64,000 nucleotides of DNA. Source: DATKPE01 sp035524335 (GTDB taxonomy: Bacteria; Bacteroidota; Ignavibacteria; UBA10030; SZUA-254). Under the pieces are notes generated by a model, which saw only the letters and a list, made by a program, of their open reading frames with translations, ran no database searches and was not told the DNA's origin. Below, one piece after another: positions 43,728 to 52,115 of this stretch (its first letter is position 1; each line of letters begins with the position of its first letter). The stretch is taken from contig DATKPE010000057.1 in assembly GCA_035524335.1 (NCBI GenBank), positions 62,001-126,000 on the forward strand, in the 5' to 3' direction. A program made the translations under genes and the position numbers.

Positions 43728-44857
43728 ACGCTCTGCTTCCTCATCCGGGCGATGCTCACCCCCAGCATGACGGCGGCAAAAAGACCCATCAGGGCGAACT
43801 GATCCCAGACCGCGGCGAAGCCGACGCCCTTCAGCATGACCCCCCGGACAACGACCAGAAAATATTTGTTGACCGCCAGGTAGGAGAGTACCTGAAGGAC
43901 GACCGGCATGTTGGCCACGGGAAAGACAAAGCCCGACAGGAGAAACGACGGCAGGAGCGATGAAAAAACGGAAATCATGAACGCCACCTGCTGGGAATCC
44001 GTCACGGTCGATATGAGGAGACCCTGTCCCAGCGCGCCGACGATAATGATGAAAATGCCCGAGTAGAGGACGAAAAGACTTCCCCTGACGGAGATGTCGA
44101 AGAGGAGGTACCCGAGGATGAGGATCATCGTCGCCGCGATAAGGCTGATCAGCAGATACGGAATCGTCTTGCCGATGATCACCTGGATCGGACGGAGCGG
44201 CGAAACCATGATCTGCTCCATCGTTCCGCGTTCCTTTTCCCGGACGACGGTCATCGAGGTCGAGACGACCGCGGTCAGGACGAGGATGAACCCGATGAGC
44301 CCCGGGACGAGATACCGGGATGAAATCAGGTCGGGATTGTACCAGACGCGCGGTTCAAAATCGACGGGAAGGAATTCGGTTCCTCCGCGCCGCTGATACG
44401 CCGCCAGTGTGATGCGGGTGGAATATTCCACGGTGAGGCGGGAGGCGTTCACCACCGCCTGCCCCGCGGTGTTGGCGTCGGTCCCGTCGACGAGAATCTG
44501 CACCTCGACGTTCCGTCCGGCGAGAAGCTCCTGGCCGAAGCGGACCGGCACGACGACGGCGATCCGGGCCCGGCTGTGCAGGAACGACGACTCGATCTCC
44601 CCGTAGCCCGACACGTCCCCCTGATAGTCGAAATATTCGGAGTTCTTGAACTTCTCCAGGAACGCCCGGCTCTCCCCCGTTTTATTCTGGTCGAAAATGA
44701 GAAGCGGGACGTGTTTGACGTCGAAGTTGAGGGCGAATCCGACGAAGACGATCAGCAGGGCCGGAAGCCCGAGAAGCATGCCGAGCGATGTGGGATCGCG
44801 CCGGATCTGCCGGAGCTCCTTGATCACCACCGGCCGGAGAAGACGGACCAGGTTCAT
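43724..44857 (-). CDS. ABC-2 type transport permease
   Basis: 377 residues with the same layout as the downstream permease: N-terminal helix (about 24-42), periplasmic domain with RIAVVVPVRFGQELL and VQILVDGTDANTAGQAV, and five C-terminal helices including TVVREKERGTMEQIMVSPL. The two probably form a heterodimer. Overlaps the ATPase gene and the sister permease by four bases each. Confidence 0.92.
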   Translation of the reverse strand: MNLVRLLRPVVIKELRQIRRDPTSLGMLLGLPALLIVFVGFALNFDVKHVPLLIFDQNKTGESRAFLEKFKNSEYFDYQGDVSGYGEIESSFLHSRARIAVVVPVRFGQELLAGRNVEVQILVDGTDANTAGQAVVNASRLTVEYSTRITLAAYQRRGGTEFLPVDFEPRVWYNPDLISSRYLVPGLIGFILVLTAVVSTSMTVVREKERGTMEQIMVSPLRPIQVIIGKTIPYLLISLIAATMILILGYLLFDISVRGSLFVLYSGIFIIIVGALGQGLLISTVTDSQQVAFMISVFSSLLPSFLLSGFVFPVANMPVVLQVLSYLAVNKYFLVVVRGVMLKGVGFAAVWDQFALMGLFAAVMLGVSIARMRKQSV

Positions 44858-45819
44858 GCGGCAGCCTCCTGCGGCCGGGACCCTGCCGCCTCTTTGTCAA
44901 GCAGATAGAGGAAGACATCTTCGAGCGACGGGACGATCCGTTCGATCCGGTCGGCAACGATCGCATGTTCCGCGAGCGCCTCGCGGATGAGCCGGATTCC
45001 CTCCTCTTCCGCGCCCACCATCACATGGAGTTTCGTCCCGAACACGGAGGTTTCATGGGCCCACGGCCGGCGGCGGATGAGTTCAAGAGCGTCGACGACC
45101 TGTTCCTGAAGGAGCGACACTTCCAGGATCGGTTCGGAGATGTAGCGGGTTTTGAGCTCTACCGGACTGCCGGCGGCGATCAGCCGGCCTGCGTTGATCA
45201 GGATGATGTCGTTGCAGTATTCGGCCTCGTCGAGGAAATGGGTCGTCACGAGGACCGTGATCCCTTCCGCCGAGAGTCTGTTGATCAGCTCCCAGAAGTT
45301 GCGCCGTGAGATCGGATCGACGCCCCCGGTCGGCTCGTCGAGAAACACGATCTGCGGCTGGTGGAGGATCGCGCACCCGAGCGCGAGCCGCTGTTTCCAG
45401 CCGCCGGAAAGGGTCCGGGTGAGGCTCGACTCCCGCCCCCGGAGATCGGCCATCTTGAGGACCCAGGCGAGCCGTTCATTGAGACGGTGGTTGCCGAGGC
45501 CATAGATCCCTCCGTAGAAGCGGATGTTCTGTTCGACGGTGAGATCGTCGTAGAGAGAAAAACGCTGGGACATGTAGCCGATGTTGAGCTTCACCTGTTC
45601 GGTCTGCGAGACGATATCGAAGCCGCCGACCCGTCCGGTGCCGGATGTCGGCTGGAGGAGCCCGCAGAGCATGCGGATGGTGGTTGATTTTCCGGCGCCA
45701 TTCGCGCCGAGAAACCCGAAAATTTCACCGCGACGGACGGTAAAGCTGATATGGTCGACGGCGGTGAAACTGCCGAACACTTTTGTCAGCCCGGTAACCT
45801 CGATGGCGTGTTCGGACAT
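44854..45819 (-). CDS. ABC transporter ATP-binding protein
   Basis: 321 residues. Walker A GANGAGKST (38-46), signature LSGGWKQRLALG, Walker B IVFLDEPTGGVDP, and a C-terminal 70-residue extension as in DrrA/YbhF-type exporters. The LSGGWKQ form has Trp where most have Gln or Met. It powers the ABC-2 permeases encoded directly downstream, and lies 3 bases after the second ATPase. Confidence 0.94.
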   Translation of the reverse strand: MSEHAIEVTGLTKVFGSFTAVDHISFTVRRGEIFGFLGANGAGKSTTIRMLCGLLQPTSGTGRVGGFDIVSQTEQVKLNIGYMSQRFSLYDDLTVEQNIRFYGGIYGLGNHRLNERLAWVLKMADLRGRESSLTRTLSGGWKQRLALGCAILHQPQIVFLDEPTGGVDPISRRNFWELINRLSAEGITVLVTTHFLDEAEYCNDIILINAGRLIAAGSPVELKTRYISEPILEVSLLQEQVVDALELIRRRPWAHETSVFGTKLHVMVGAEEEGIRLIREALAEHAIVADRIERIVPSLEDVFLYLLDKEAAGSRPQEAAA

Positions 45820-45822
45820 GGA

Positions 45823-46797
45823 TCAGGACACCCCCGCCGTTTCCGGCTGATGTTCGAGAAGATAGATGAAGACATTTTCGAGGGACGGGCGGATGATCCG
45901 GCGGCCGTCGATCCTGATTCCCGCATCCCGGAGGAGAAGTTCGAGCGGCGGGAGATCGGCGGCGGCCCTGTCGACGATCACGTTGATGCGGTCGCCGAAC
46001 GCCTGAACGTCCCGTGTGGCCGGCTGTCCCTTCAGGAGAGCGTAGGCGTCCCGCACCCTGTCGACGATCAGCTCCGCCACATCGCCGGCCATGAGACCCT
46101 TGATGTTCGCCGGTGTGTCGACCCTCAGCACCGCCCCGCGGTGCATGAGGGCGATGCGGCTGCAGCGTTCCGCCTCATCGAGATAAGGCGTGCTCATGAC
46201 GATGGTGATTCCCTCCTTCTGGAGGCTCTGGAGGATCTTCCAGAAATCCCGGCGGGATACCGGATCGACGCCTGTCGTCGGCTCGTCGAGGAAGATGAGT
46301 TTCGGGGTGTGGATGAGGGTGCAGGCGAGCGCAAGCTTCTGCTTCATGCCACCGGAGAGGCGTTCGGCAAGACGGTCGCGAAACGGGGTGAGCCGGGTAA
46401 ATTCCAGCAGTTCATCCCGCCGGGCGTGGTAATCGTAGACATTGTTGATCTCTGCGAAGAACTCTATGTTCTCGTCGACAGTGAGATCCCCGTAGAGCGA
46501 AAAGCGCTGGGAGAGGTATCCGATCTCCCGCTTGATGAGGTCGGTTTCCCGCCGGAGATCCCGCCCGAGGACCACCGCCGACCCTCCGCCCGGGGCCAGG
46601 ATGCCGCAGAGCATCCGGATCAGCGTTGTTTTTCCGGCGCCGTCGGGGCCGATAATGCCGAACATCTCCCCCGCACGGACCGAGAAGCTCACTCCCGCCA
46701 CGGCGGCAATCTGCCCGAACGTGCGGGAGAGATTCTCTATCCTGATCGATTCTTCCTGCACGGCGGGTTCAGGCTCCGGAGGCGGTGACGCTGGCAT
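45823..46797 (-). CDS. ABC transporter ATP-binding protein
   Basis: 324 residues from the ATG at 46797, which overlaps the HlyD gene end by 29 bases; a GTG at 46761 lies just after that stop and is the alternative. Walker A GPDGAGKTT, signature LSGGMKQKLALA, Walker B LIFLDEPTTGVDP, and a C-terminal extension with GRRIIRPSLENVFIYLLEH. Two ATPases with two permeases suggest a heteromeric pump in the YhiH/YhhJ or YbhGFSR style. Confidence 0.92.
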   Translation of the reverse strand: MPASPPPEPEPAVQEESIRIENLSRTFGQIAAVAGVSFSVRAGEMFGIIGPDGAGKTTLIRMLCGILAPGGGSAVVLGRDLRRETDLIKREIGYLSQRFSLYGDLTVDENIEFFAEINNVYDYHARRDELLEFTRLTPFRDRLAERLSGGMKQKLALACTLIHTPKLIFLDEPTTGVDPVSRRDFWKILQSLQKEGITIVMSTPYLDEAERCSRIALMHRGAVLRVDTPANIKGLMAGDVAELIVDRVRDAYALLKGQPATRDVQAFGDRINVIVDRAAADLPPLELLLRDAGIRIDGRRIIRPSLENVFIYLLEHQPETAGVS

Positions 46798-47698
46798 CGG
46801 CCGGGAGGCCCGGTTTGAGGAGACCGTCGGGATTCGCGATCTCCAGCCGCACACCGAAGACCAGTTTTGTCCGTTCCTCCTGCGTCTGGACATTCTTCGG
46901 GGTGAACTCGGCCGTCGGGGAGATGTAGACGACCTTTCCCTCGAACGTTTTTGTCTGCCCGTCGATTGCGACCTTCGCCTTATCGCCGAGCCTTATTTTT
47001 CCGACCGATTCTTCCCGGACGTAGATCATCAGCTTCACCCTGTCGAGATAGGTGAGGCGGAGAACGTTCATGCCGACGCCGACGAGTTCGCCCGGCTCGA
47101 TGGCCTTCAGGGTGATGATGCCGCCGGACGGAGCGAGGATGACGCAGTCGTGAAGTTTCTTTTTCAGATAATCGAGCTGTGCCGCCGCGTTATCCCGCCG
47201 GTCCTTCGCCTGGCGGATTTCTTCCGGCCGGAGACCGCGTTTCAGCTTGTCGAGCGTCTGCTGAGCCAGCACGAACCGGGTATTGGCATCGTCATACTGC
47301 TTCTGGGTGGCGGTCTGGGATGCGAGAAGGCCCTTCATGCGGTTGAAATCGGTCTCGGCATTCTGATAATTCGCCTCGGCCTGAATGATGTCTTCCTTCC
47401 GGGATCCCTCAACCGCGAGGTTGTACGCGGCATCGGCGGCGCCGAAGTTTGCCGCCGCCTGGCGGAACTGCATCTGGTAATCGGTATCGTCGATGACGAC
47501 CAGCGTATCGCCCTTCCGGACGCGGGAGCCCTCGTCGACCAGCAGGGTCTTCACTTTCCCGGCGACTTCGACGCCGATGTTGATATCGGTCCCCTCGATG
47601 ATGCCGGACGCGGTGATATCCCTGCCGTCGTTCGACGCGCAGGAGCTGACAAGAAGGGAAAGAAAAAGGGATAGACAGCAGGAAACAAGGATTTTCAT
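46769..47698 (-). CDS. HlyD-family membrane fusion lipoprotein
   Basis: 309 residues with a lipoprotein signal (LVSSC). A split biotinyl-lipoyl domain (VEVAGKVKTLLVDEGSRVRKGDTL and LAPSGGIITLKAIEPGELV) flanks a helical hairpin (about 70-180), then a beta-barrel region. It links the inner-membrane ABC pump to an outer-membrane channel. It starts 9 bases after the tetR gene and is the first effector gene of the operon. No TolC homologue is present in the window. Confidence 0.93.
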   Translation of the reverse strand: MKILVSCCLSLFLSLLVSSCASNDGRDITASGIIEGTDINIGVEVAGKVKTLLVDEGSRVRKGDTLVVIDDTDYQMQFRQAAANFGAADAAYNLAVEGSRKEDIIQAEANYQNAETDFNRMKGLLASQTATQKQYDDANTRFVLAQQTLDKLKRGLRPEEIRQAKDRRDNAAAQLDYLKKKLHDCVILAPSGGIITLKAIEPGELVGVGMNVLRLTYLDRVKLMIYVREESVGKIRLGDKAKVAIDGQTKTFEGKVVYISPTAEFTPKNVQTQEERTKLVFGVRLEIANPDGLLKPGLPADASVTASGA

Positions 47699-47707
47699 GG
47701 GATCACA

Positions 47708-48364
47708 TCATGCAATTTGGTGAATGAATTGAGTGCGCGCCTTTTCGGTCATGATGCCGCCGAGATAGACGAGCAGAATCGTGCGGAAGGCCTCCTCGGC
47801 CGAAAAGGAATACTGGGAAAGTACATCGGGGTTGACCACCCCCTGAATGGCGGTGAGATACATGAGGATGACGACATCCTTCTGGAGATCGTTCCGGACA
47901 ACGCCGAGCGATCTCCCCTCATCGATCATGCCGGAACAGGTTTCGAGCAGAATTTCGCGCCGTGAGGCCTCGATTTTCTTCCAGAGATCGGGCCGCTGGC
48001 GATGGATGTCGGTCATGAACTGCCGGCTGATCCTGCAGGCAAACCGGCCGATGGCGCCCCACATCTCCGCCAGACGGGTAATGAAATCGGAGGGGGCATG
48101 GAGGATCGACTGTATCCGGCTCCGCATCTCGATGAGCTGCCATTCGATCACCTGATCGAGAAGCCGGTCCTTGCCGGGGAAATAGTGGTACATCGTTTTC
48201 TTGCTGATCCCGAGCTCCGCGGAGAGCTCATCCATCGTCACCTTGGAAAAACCGGCGGTAAAAAAACGGTCCCGGGCATGCTCCAGGATCCGTTCCTTCA
48301 CCGAATCCCCGGGAACCCGTTTCCCTTCAGATAAAACTTTATACGTTTTTACAGTTTCCATCAT
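47708..48364 (-). CDS. TetR-family transcriptional regulator
   Basis: 218 residues from the ATG at 48364 (another ATG is next to it). The N-terminal HTH reads RILEHARDRFFTAGFSKVTMDELSAELGISKKTMYHYFPGKDRLLDQVIEW, the TetR DNA-binding signature. The C-terminal domain resembles the TetR_C_33-like ligand-binding type. It heads the efflux operon and faces a promoter carrying two perfect inverted repeats, so autorepression relieved by a transported drug is likely. Confidence 0.94.
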   Translation of the reverse strand: MMETVKTYKVLSEGKRVPGDSVKERILEHARDRFFTAGFSKVTMDELSAELGISKKTMYHYFPGKDRLLDQVIEWQLIEMRSRIQSILHAPSDFITRLAEMWGAIGRFACRISRQFMTDIHRQRPDLWKKIEASRREILLETCSGMIDEGRSLGVVRNDLQKDVVILMYLTAIQGVVNPDVLSQYSFSAEEAFRTILLVYLGGIMTEKARTQFIHQIA

Positions 48365-48372
48365 CAATCATA

Positions 48373-48396
48373 AATATACGATAATTTGATTTGAAA
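48373..48396 (-). promoter_or_regulatory. Predicted promoter of the tetR-efflux operon
   Basis: Minus strand: -35 TTTGAT (17-bp spacer) or TTGATT (16-bp spacer) near 48400, -10 TATATT at 48378-48373. The -35 and spacer lie within the 19-bp operator palindrome. The predicted start is only a few bases from the tetR start codon. Confidence 0.68.
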
Positions 48397-48402
48397 TCAA
48401 AT
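48384..48402. promoter_or_regulatory. Predicted TetR operator O1 (19-bp palindrome)
   Basis: Perfect inverted repeat ATTTGATTT-G-AAATCAAAT centred on 48393, overlapping the -35 and spacer of the tetR promoter. Typical TetR operators are palindromes of this size. Confidence 0.75.
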
Positions 48403-48405
48403 AAA

Positions 48406-48433
48406 GGAAACTATTTTACCATTAATAGTTTCC
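48406..48433. promoter_or_regulatory. Second inverted repeat upstream of tetR
   Basis: Perfect 10-bp arms GGAAACTATT (48406-48415) and AATAGTTTCC (48424-48433) with an 8-base spacer. A further GGAAACT half-site lies at the beginning of tetR itself. It could be a second operator, a regulator site for another protein, or a hairpin in an upstream transcript. Confidence 0.6.
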
Positions 48434-48600
48434 ATTATTCACATTTTTCAGTCAGAATCAGTTCCTGATTACCGATGAAAAAAATCTTCAGACTTCGGAT
48501 ATGAAGGGAAATCGCAGAAATGGAAATGATTCGAAGACCCCCTGCAGGAATCCGGAGGTCTCAAAGGGGGGTAAACTGCGGTTAACGCGCGGCCGTCTGC

Positions 48601-49818
48601 CTACTGCAGAATGGCAACGACCTCCTGCTGTCGCGGTTCGCCGGGAATGATCACTTCGCCGGTTTTGCTGATGTAAACGTTGATTTCGCTCCGGATACCG
48701 AATTCCTCGAGGAAGTAGATGCCGGGTTCGATCGAGAAGGAAGTCTGGGGAATGATCTGGCGTTCGTCGCGGGTTTCCAGGTTGTCCATGTTCGCCCCGC
48801 TTCCGTGCAGATCTTCCGTAATGGAATGGCCGGTGCGGTGAATGAAATTCTCTCCGTATCCGCGATCGACGATGTACTTCCGGGCGACGTCGTCGACATC
48901 ACAGCCGCGGACCGTCTTCCGCTGGGAGAACGATTCCCGCAGGAAATCGACCGCCGCATCGCGGGCCCCCTTCACGATGGAAAATATTCCGGCATATTTC
49001 TCCGGCACCGACGCCCCGAGGTATCCCACCCAGGTGATATCGTTGTAGGTTGCGCCCGGTTTGTTCTTCTTCGCCCAGAGATCGAGCAGAACGAAATCCC
49101 CCTCATGGATCTCCGCATGCACATCCTTCGTCGGTTCATAGTGCGGGTTGCCGCTGTTCGCGTTGACGGAGCAGTTGGGCGCCTCGGCGGTCACGAGCTG
49201 GTGCTGGCCGAAGAGCTTCAGCATAAACTGCTGGACATCGTACTCGGTGAGCTTCTGCTTCGACCGGACAGCATCACCCATCATGGCAAACGTCTTGTAG
49301 ACGATCGAATGCATCACCGCGGCGGTGTCGAGATTGTCGAAATATGCCTCATCGCTCCATCTCGATTCGAAAATCTGAGCCAGGTCCATGGAGGAGACCA
49401 CCTCAACGCCGTGGCGGCGGACCATCTCCACCGTTCCTGCGTCGACCTTCGAGATATACGGAATGGCGTTTCCGGGGGAATATTCCATGGCGACCGTTTT
49501 CATGCCGCCCAGGATCTTTTTCAGCCCCGATTCGAGCGACTGCCAGCTCAGAAAGATCGTCTTCTCTCCCGGCAGATGATCGAGATTCCACCGCTCGATG
49601 CTGTGCACCAGCTTCTGCGGGGTTCCGTTGGCCGGGATCAGATAAAAAAACCTCCGGGTATTCAGCAGATGCGGCGGGTACTCCAGAATCCTCTGGGCAA
49701 ATTCGTTCCGCTTCCAGAAATCGTAGAAAAGCCATCCGTCGATCCGGCATTCGCGCAACGCGGCCTGGATGCGGTTTATCTTGGAAAGTGTTTCCGGACT
49801 GGGCGAAGGAGTAGTCAT
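48601..49818 (-). CDS. M24-family metallopeptidase (Xaa-Pro aminopeptidase-like)
   Basis: 405 residues from the ATG at 49818; the frame continues upstream without coding support. Creatinase-like N-terminal domain (about 1-165) and pita-bread catalytic domain with metal ligands Asp in FVLLDLWAKKN, Asp in TYNDITWVG, His in HRTGHSI, Glu in SIEPGIYF and Glu in RSEINVYIS. All five are present. It removes N-terminal residues from X-Pro peptides, or acts on a related substrate; no signal peptide, so cytoplasmic. Confidence 0.9.
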   Translation of the reverse strand: MTTPSPSPETLSKINRIQAALRECRIDGWLFYDFWKRNEFAQRILEYPPHLLNTRRFFYLIPANGTPQKLVHSIERWNLDHLPGEKTIFLSWQSLESGLKKILGGMKTVAMEYSPGNAIPYISKVDAGTVEMVRRHGVEVVSSMDLAQIFESRWSDEAYFDNLDTAAVMHSIVYKTFAMMGDAVRSKQKLTEYDVQQFMLKLFGQHQLVTAEAPNCSVNANSGNPHYEPTKDVHAEIHEGDFVLLDLWAKKNKPGATYNDITWVGYLGASVPEKYAGIFSIVKGARDAAVDFLRESFSQRKTVRGCDVDDVARKYIVDRGYGENFIHRTGHSITEDLHGSGANMDNLETRDERQIIPQTSFSIEPGIYFLEEFGIRSEINVYISKTGEVIIPGEPRQQEVVAILQ

Positions 49819-49847
49819 GACAGTACGTGGTATGAAATGGATGAAGG

Positions 49848-49876
49848 AATATACCGAGGGATGAAGGAATTTGCAA
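49848..49876 (-). promoter_or_regulatory. Predicted promoter of the M24 gene
   Basis: Minus strand: TTGCAA at 49876-49871, 17-bp spacer, TATATT at 49853-49848, giving a leader of about 23 bases. Confidence 0.75.
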
Positions 49877-50019
49877 ATCGGACGGGGAGGGAGCGCCGGA
49901 GCTTGCATTCCTTCGGGATTTTTCATTTCTTTGCAGGTGCTTCGGGATCTTCGGCCTGCGCCGCCGCGCCGTCGGACACCCTGCCGCAAATCTCATCACC
50001 ACATGCAAAGGATCATACG

Positions 50020-50586
50020 ATGTCACCAACTCTGCTGATGCGGATGCTCACGGCACTGCTTCTCTGCTCTGCCGGCGCATTCGGACAGGCCGCTCCCGGA
50101 ACCCCGCCCCGCCCGCATCGGACGATGGCCACGGAGAGGTCGAAGATTGCATTCCTGGTCGGATCCTATACGACCACAGCCGCTATTCCTCCGGCCCCGG
50201 GAATACCGAAAGGTGGATCGGGCACCGGTACCTGCGTCATCTCCTGGGCCCTCGATTCGATGTTTCTTTCAATCAGCGAAAAGAGCGTCAATTCGGTCCT
50301 CGGAAAGTACGCCGGATACGGCATGCTCGGCTTCGATCCGCAGAGGGAGATGTTCGTGCTCACCATGTTCAATAACTTCGGGGACCGGCCGCAGTACCAG
50401 GGGAGCATGGTTTCCGACACGCTTGTGCTGACGACCAGCATCTCCGCGCCGAAAGGAACGTTCCAGCAGAAAATTCTCTGGTACCGGGACGGAAAAAAGG
50501 TTCGTCTGCAGGTGCTGAACGATTTCGGAAAAGGCTATGTGCCGGCGCTCGACGAAACGTCGACACCGGTTGCCGGAAAACGGTAG
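50020..50586 (+). CDS. DUF1579-like secreted protein
   Basis: 188 residues from the ATG at 50020 with AAGGA eight bases before it. Signal peptide about 1-22 (ends AFGQ). The rest resembles DUF1579: KIAFLVGSYTTTAAIP, a strand-rich body with GYGMLGFDPQREMFVLTMFNNFGD, SDTLVLTTSI, and RLQVLNDFGKGYVPALDET. The family is a lipocalin-like barrel with no assigned function. No promoter of the TTG/TATATT type found upstream. Exported; role unknown. Confidence 0.75.
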   Translation: MSPTLLMRMLTALLLCSAGAFGQAAPGTPPRPHRTMATERSKIAFLVGSYTTTAAIPPAPGIPKGGSGTGTCVISWALDSMFLSISEKSVNSVLGKYAGYGMLGFDPQREMFVLTMFNNFGDRPQYQGSMVSDTLVLTTSISAPKGTFQQKILWYRDGKKVRLQVLNDFGKGYVPALDETSTPVAGKR

Positions 50587-50654
50587 AGCCGGGCCGGGAC
50601 CGGCGCCGGACTGTGGTGAGGGTTTCTTACCCGGAGTTGTGCCGGATCACCGGC

Positions 50655-50912
50655 TCAGCGGGGCGGATCACAGGTTACCCTGACGTACTCGAGGAGTTCG
50701 CGGAAGGTTCTGTTCGTCGACCAGAAATAGTCGAGTTCCGAGGCTGTCACGGTACTGCAGACCGGTTCGAGGGCGGCGCAGAACTCCCTGCAGAAGGCGG
50801 CCCATGCGTTCGGGTCGGGGATATGATCCCGGATCCGGAGTTCCTCGTATCCGGCACAGAGCAGGCCGGCAAGGGACGCGGTTCGTTCGAATATCTGTCG
50901 GTAGTGCTGCAT
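50655..50912 (-). CDS. Small hypothetical protein
   Basis: 85 residues, acidic and cysteine-containing (four Cys: LLCAGYE, AFCREFCAALEPVC plus one near the end). It starts with MQHYRQIF and shows no domain or signal peptide. It lies between two oppositely placed genes and lacks a good ribosome binding site, so coding is only likely, not certain. Confidence 0.42.
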   Translation of the reverse strand: MQHYRQIFERTASLAGLLCAGYEELRIRDHIPDPNAWAAFCREFCAALEPVCSTVTASELDYFWSTNRTFRELLEYVRVTCDPPR

Positions 50913-50998
50913 GTCCGAGAACCGGGATGCCCGGTCCGGTGATCAGAAAAACAAGGGGACGTCGGAGGCCCGTCCCCATGACGTCTGCCGGGAGGGAC

Positions 50999-51217
50999 TC
51001 AGCCGATCTGCGCGATGGCTTCGTTCACCGCCTCCCGGAATTCCGCGATGTGATCGTCGAAGACCATGACGCTCGAACGGGTGAATTTCTTCTCCCCGTC
51101 CTTCGCGCGGCGCGATTCGGCAATCGTCAGATATTTCGCCTTGTTCTTGGCCTCCTTGACATCGATGAAGTACGTACGGTCGTTCGTCTTCATCGTCTTC
51201 GAAAAGATCGATTCCAT
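50999..51217 (-). CDS. PUR-alpha-like DNA/RNA-binding protein (DUF3276)
   Basis: 72 residues from the ATG at 51217 with GGGAGG just before it; a GTG at 51262 would add 15 residues without family match. It follows the Bacteroidota PUR family: MKTNDRTYFIDVKEAKNKAKYLTIAESR..., FTRSSVMVFDDHIAEFREAV. PUR repeats form a whirly-like beta-beta-beta-alpha fold that binds single-stranded nucleic acid. The bacterial role is uncertain. Own strong promoter at 51330-51358. Confidence 0.9.
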   Translation of the reverse strand: MESIFSKTMKTNDRTYFIDVKEAKNKAKYLTIAESRRAKDGEKKFTRSSVMVFDDHIAEFREAVNEAIAQIG

Positions 51218-51329
51218 ACTGCCTCCCAGGATTAGTTGGATCGAATAGTGGTTTCCTCTCACCTCCCGAGAACCGAACGGATGAACGTGTGCGGTCTCGT
51301 TACCGCCTCCTCTGCCCGGCGGTCAGGCC

Positions 51330-51358
51330 AAGATAAACAATACCCCCGCTGATGTCAA
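51330..51358 (-). promoter_or_regulatory. Predicted promoter of the PUR gene
   Basis: Minus strand: TTGACA at 51358-51353, 17-bp spacer, TATCTT at 51335-51330, giving a leader of about 107 bases. The remainder of the 51218-51424 gap holds no gene I can see. Confidence 0.78.
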
Positions 51359-51424
51359 GTGACATTTGAACTGAATAACAGACAAATCTCTCCGAAAATT
51401 ATTTACTGGCGGGAAAAATCCTGA

Positions 51425-52111
51425 TCAGGACGCGGGACCTATGACGATGACGAACTCCCCGAGGATCTTTCGTCCGGAAAAGAAGGCAATTGCCTCCTCC
51501 ACGGTGCCGCGGAAGGTCTCCTCGAATTTTTTCGTGAGCTCGCGCGATACGGCGATCTTCCTGCCGGCGAGGCGGGGTTGAAGATCGGAGAGGGTTTTGA
51601 GAATGCGGTGAGGCGATTCGTAAAAGACGACGGTTCTGGTTTCGGCCGCGATCTGGTCGAGCTTGGTCGTCCTCCCCTTTTTCAGCGGAAGGAACCCCTC
51701 GAAGACAAAGCGGTCGAACGGGAGACCGCTGACGATGAGCGCCTGCAGAAAAGCGGCGGCGCCGGGGATCGGCACGACCTCGAGTTTCTCATCGATGCAG
51801 GCGCGGATGATTCTGAACGCCGGATCGGAGACGCCGGGCGTTCCCGCATCCGAGACGACGGCGACCCGTTTCCCCTCCTTCAGCGCCCCGATGATCTCCG
51901 GAATGCGGCGGTTTTCATTGTAGCTGAAATAACTGAGCATCCGGGTGTGGATGCTGAGGTGATCGAGAAGGACTTTGGTCGTCCGCGTGTCTTCCGCGGC
52001 GATGAGATCGACCCCCGCCAGGATATCGGCGGCGCGGCGGCTGATGTCGCCGAGATTCCCTATCGGCGTGGCAACGACATAGAGGGTACCGGGGCGGAGT
52101 TCTTCGGCCAT
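51425..52111 (-). CDS. rsmI: 16S rRNA 2'-O-ribose C1402 methyltransferase
   Basis: 228 residues from the ATG at 52111, which gives the family start (MAEELRPGTLYVVATPIGNLGDI); the frame runs 14 codons further upstream into nadE. Motifs: ATPIGNLGDIS, AEDTRTTKVLL, VSDAGTPGVSDPAF and PIPGAAAFLQALIVSGLP. The SAM-dependent enzyme modifies the decoding centre of 16S rRNA. It starts 4 bases after the nadE stop and is probably co-transcribed. Confidence 0.96.
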   Translation of the reverse strand: MAEELRPGTLYVVATPIGNLGDISRRAADILAGVDLIAAEDTRTTKVLLDHLSIHTRMLSYFSYNENRRIPEIIGALKEGKRVAVVSDAGTPGVSDPAFRIIRACIDEKLEVVPIPGAAAFLQALIVSGLPFDRFVFEGFLPLKKGRTTKLDQIAAETRTVVFYESPHRILKTLSDLQPRLAGRKIAVSRELTKKFEETFRGTVEEAIAFFSGRKILGEFVIVIGPAS

Positions 52112-52115
52112 TCCC

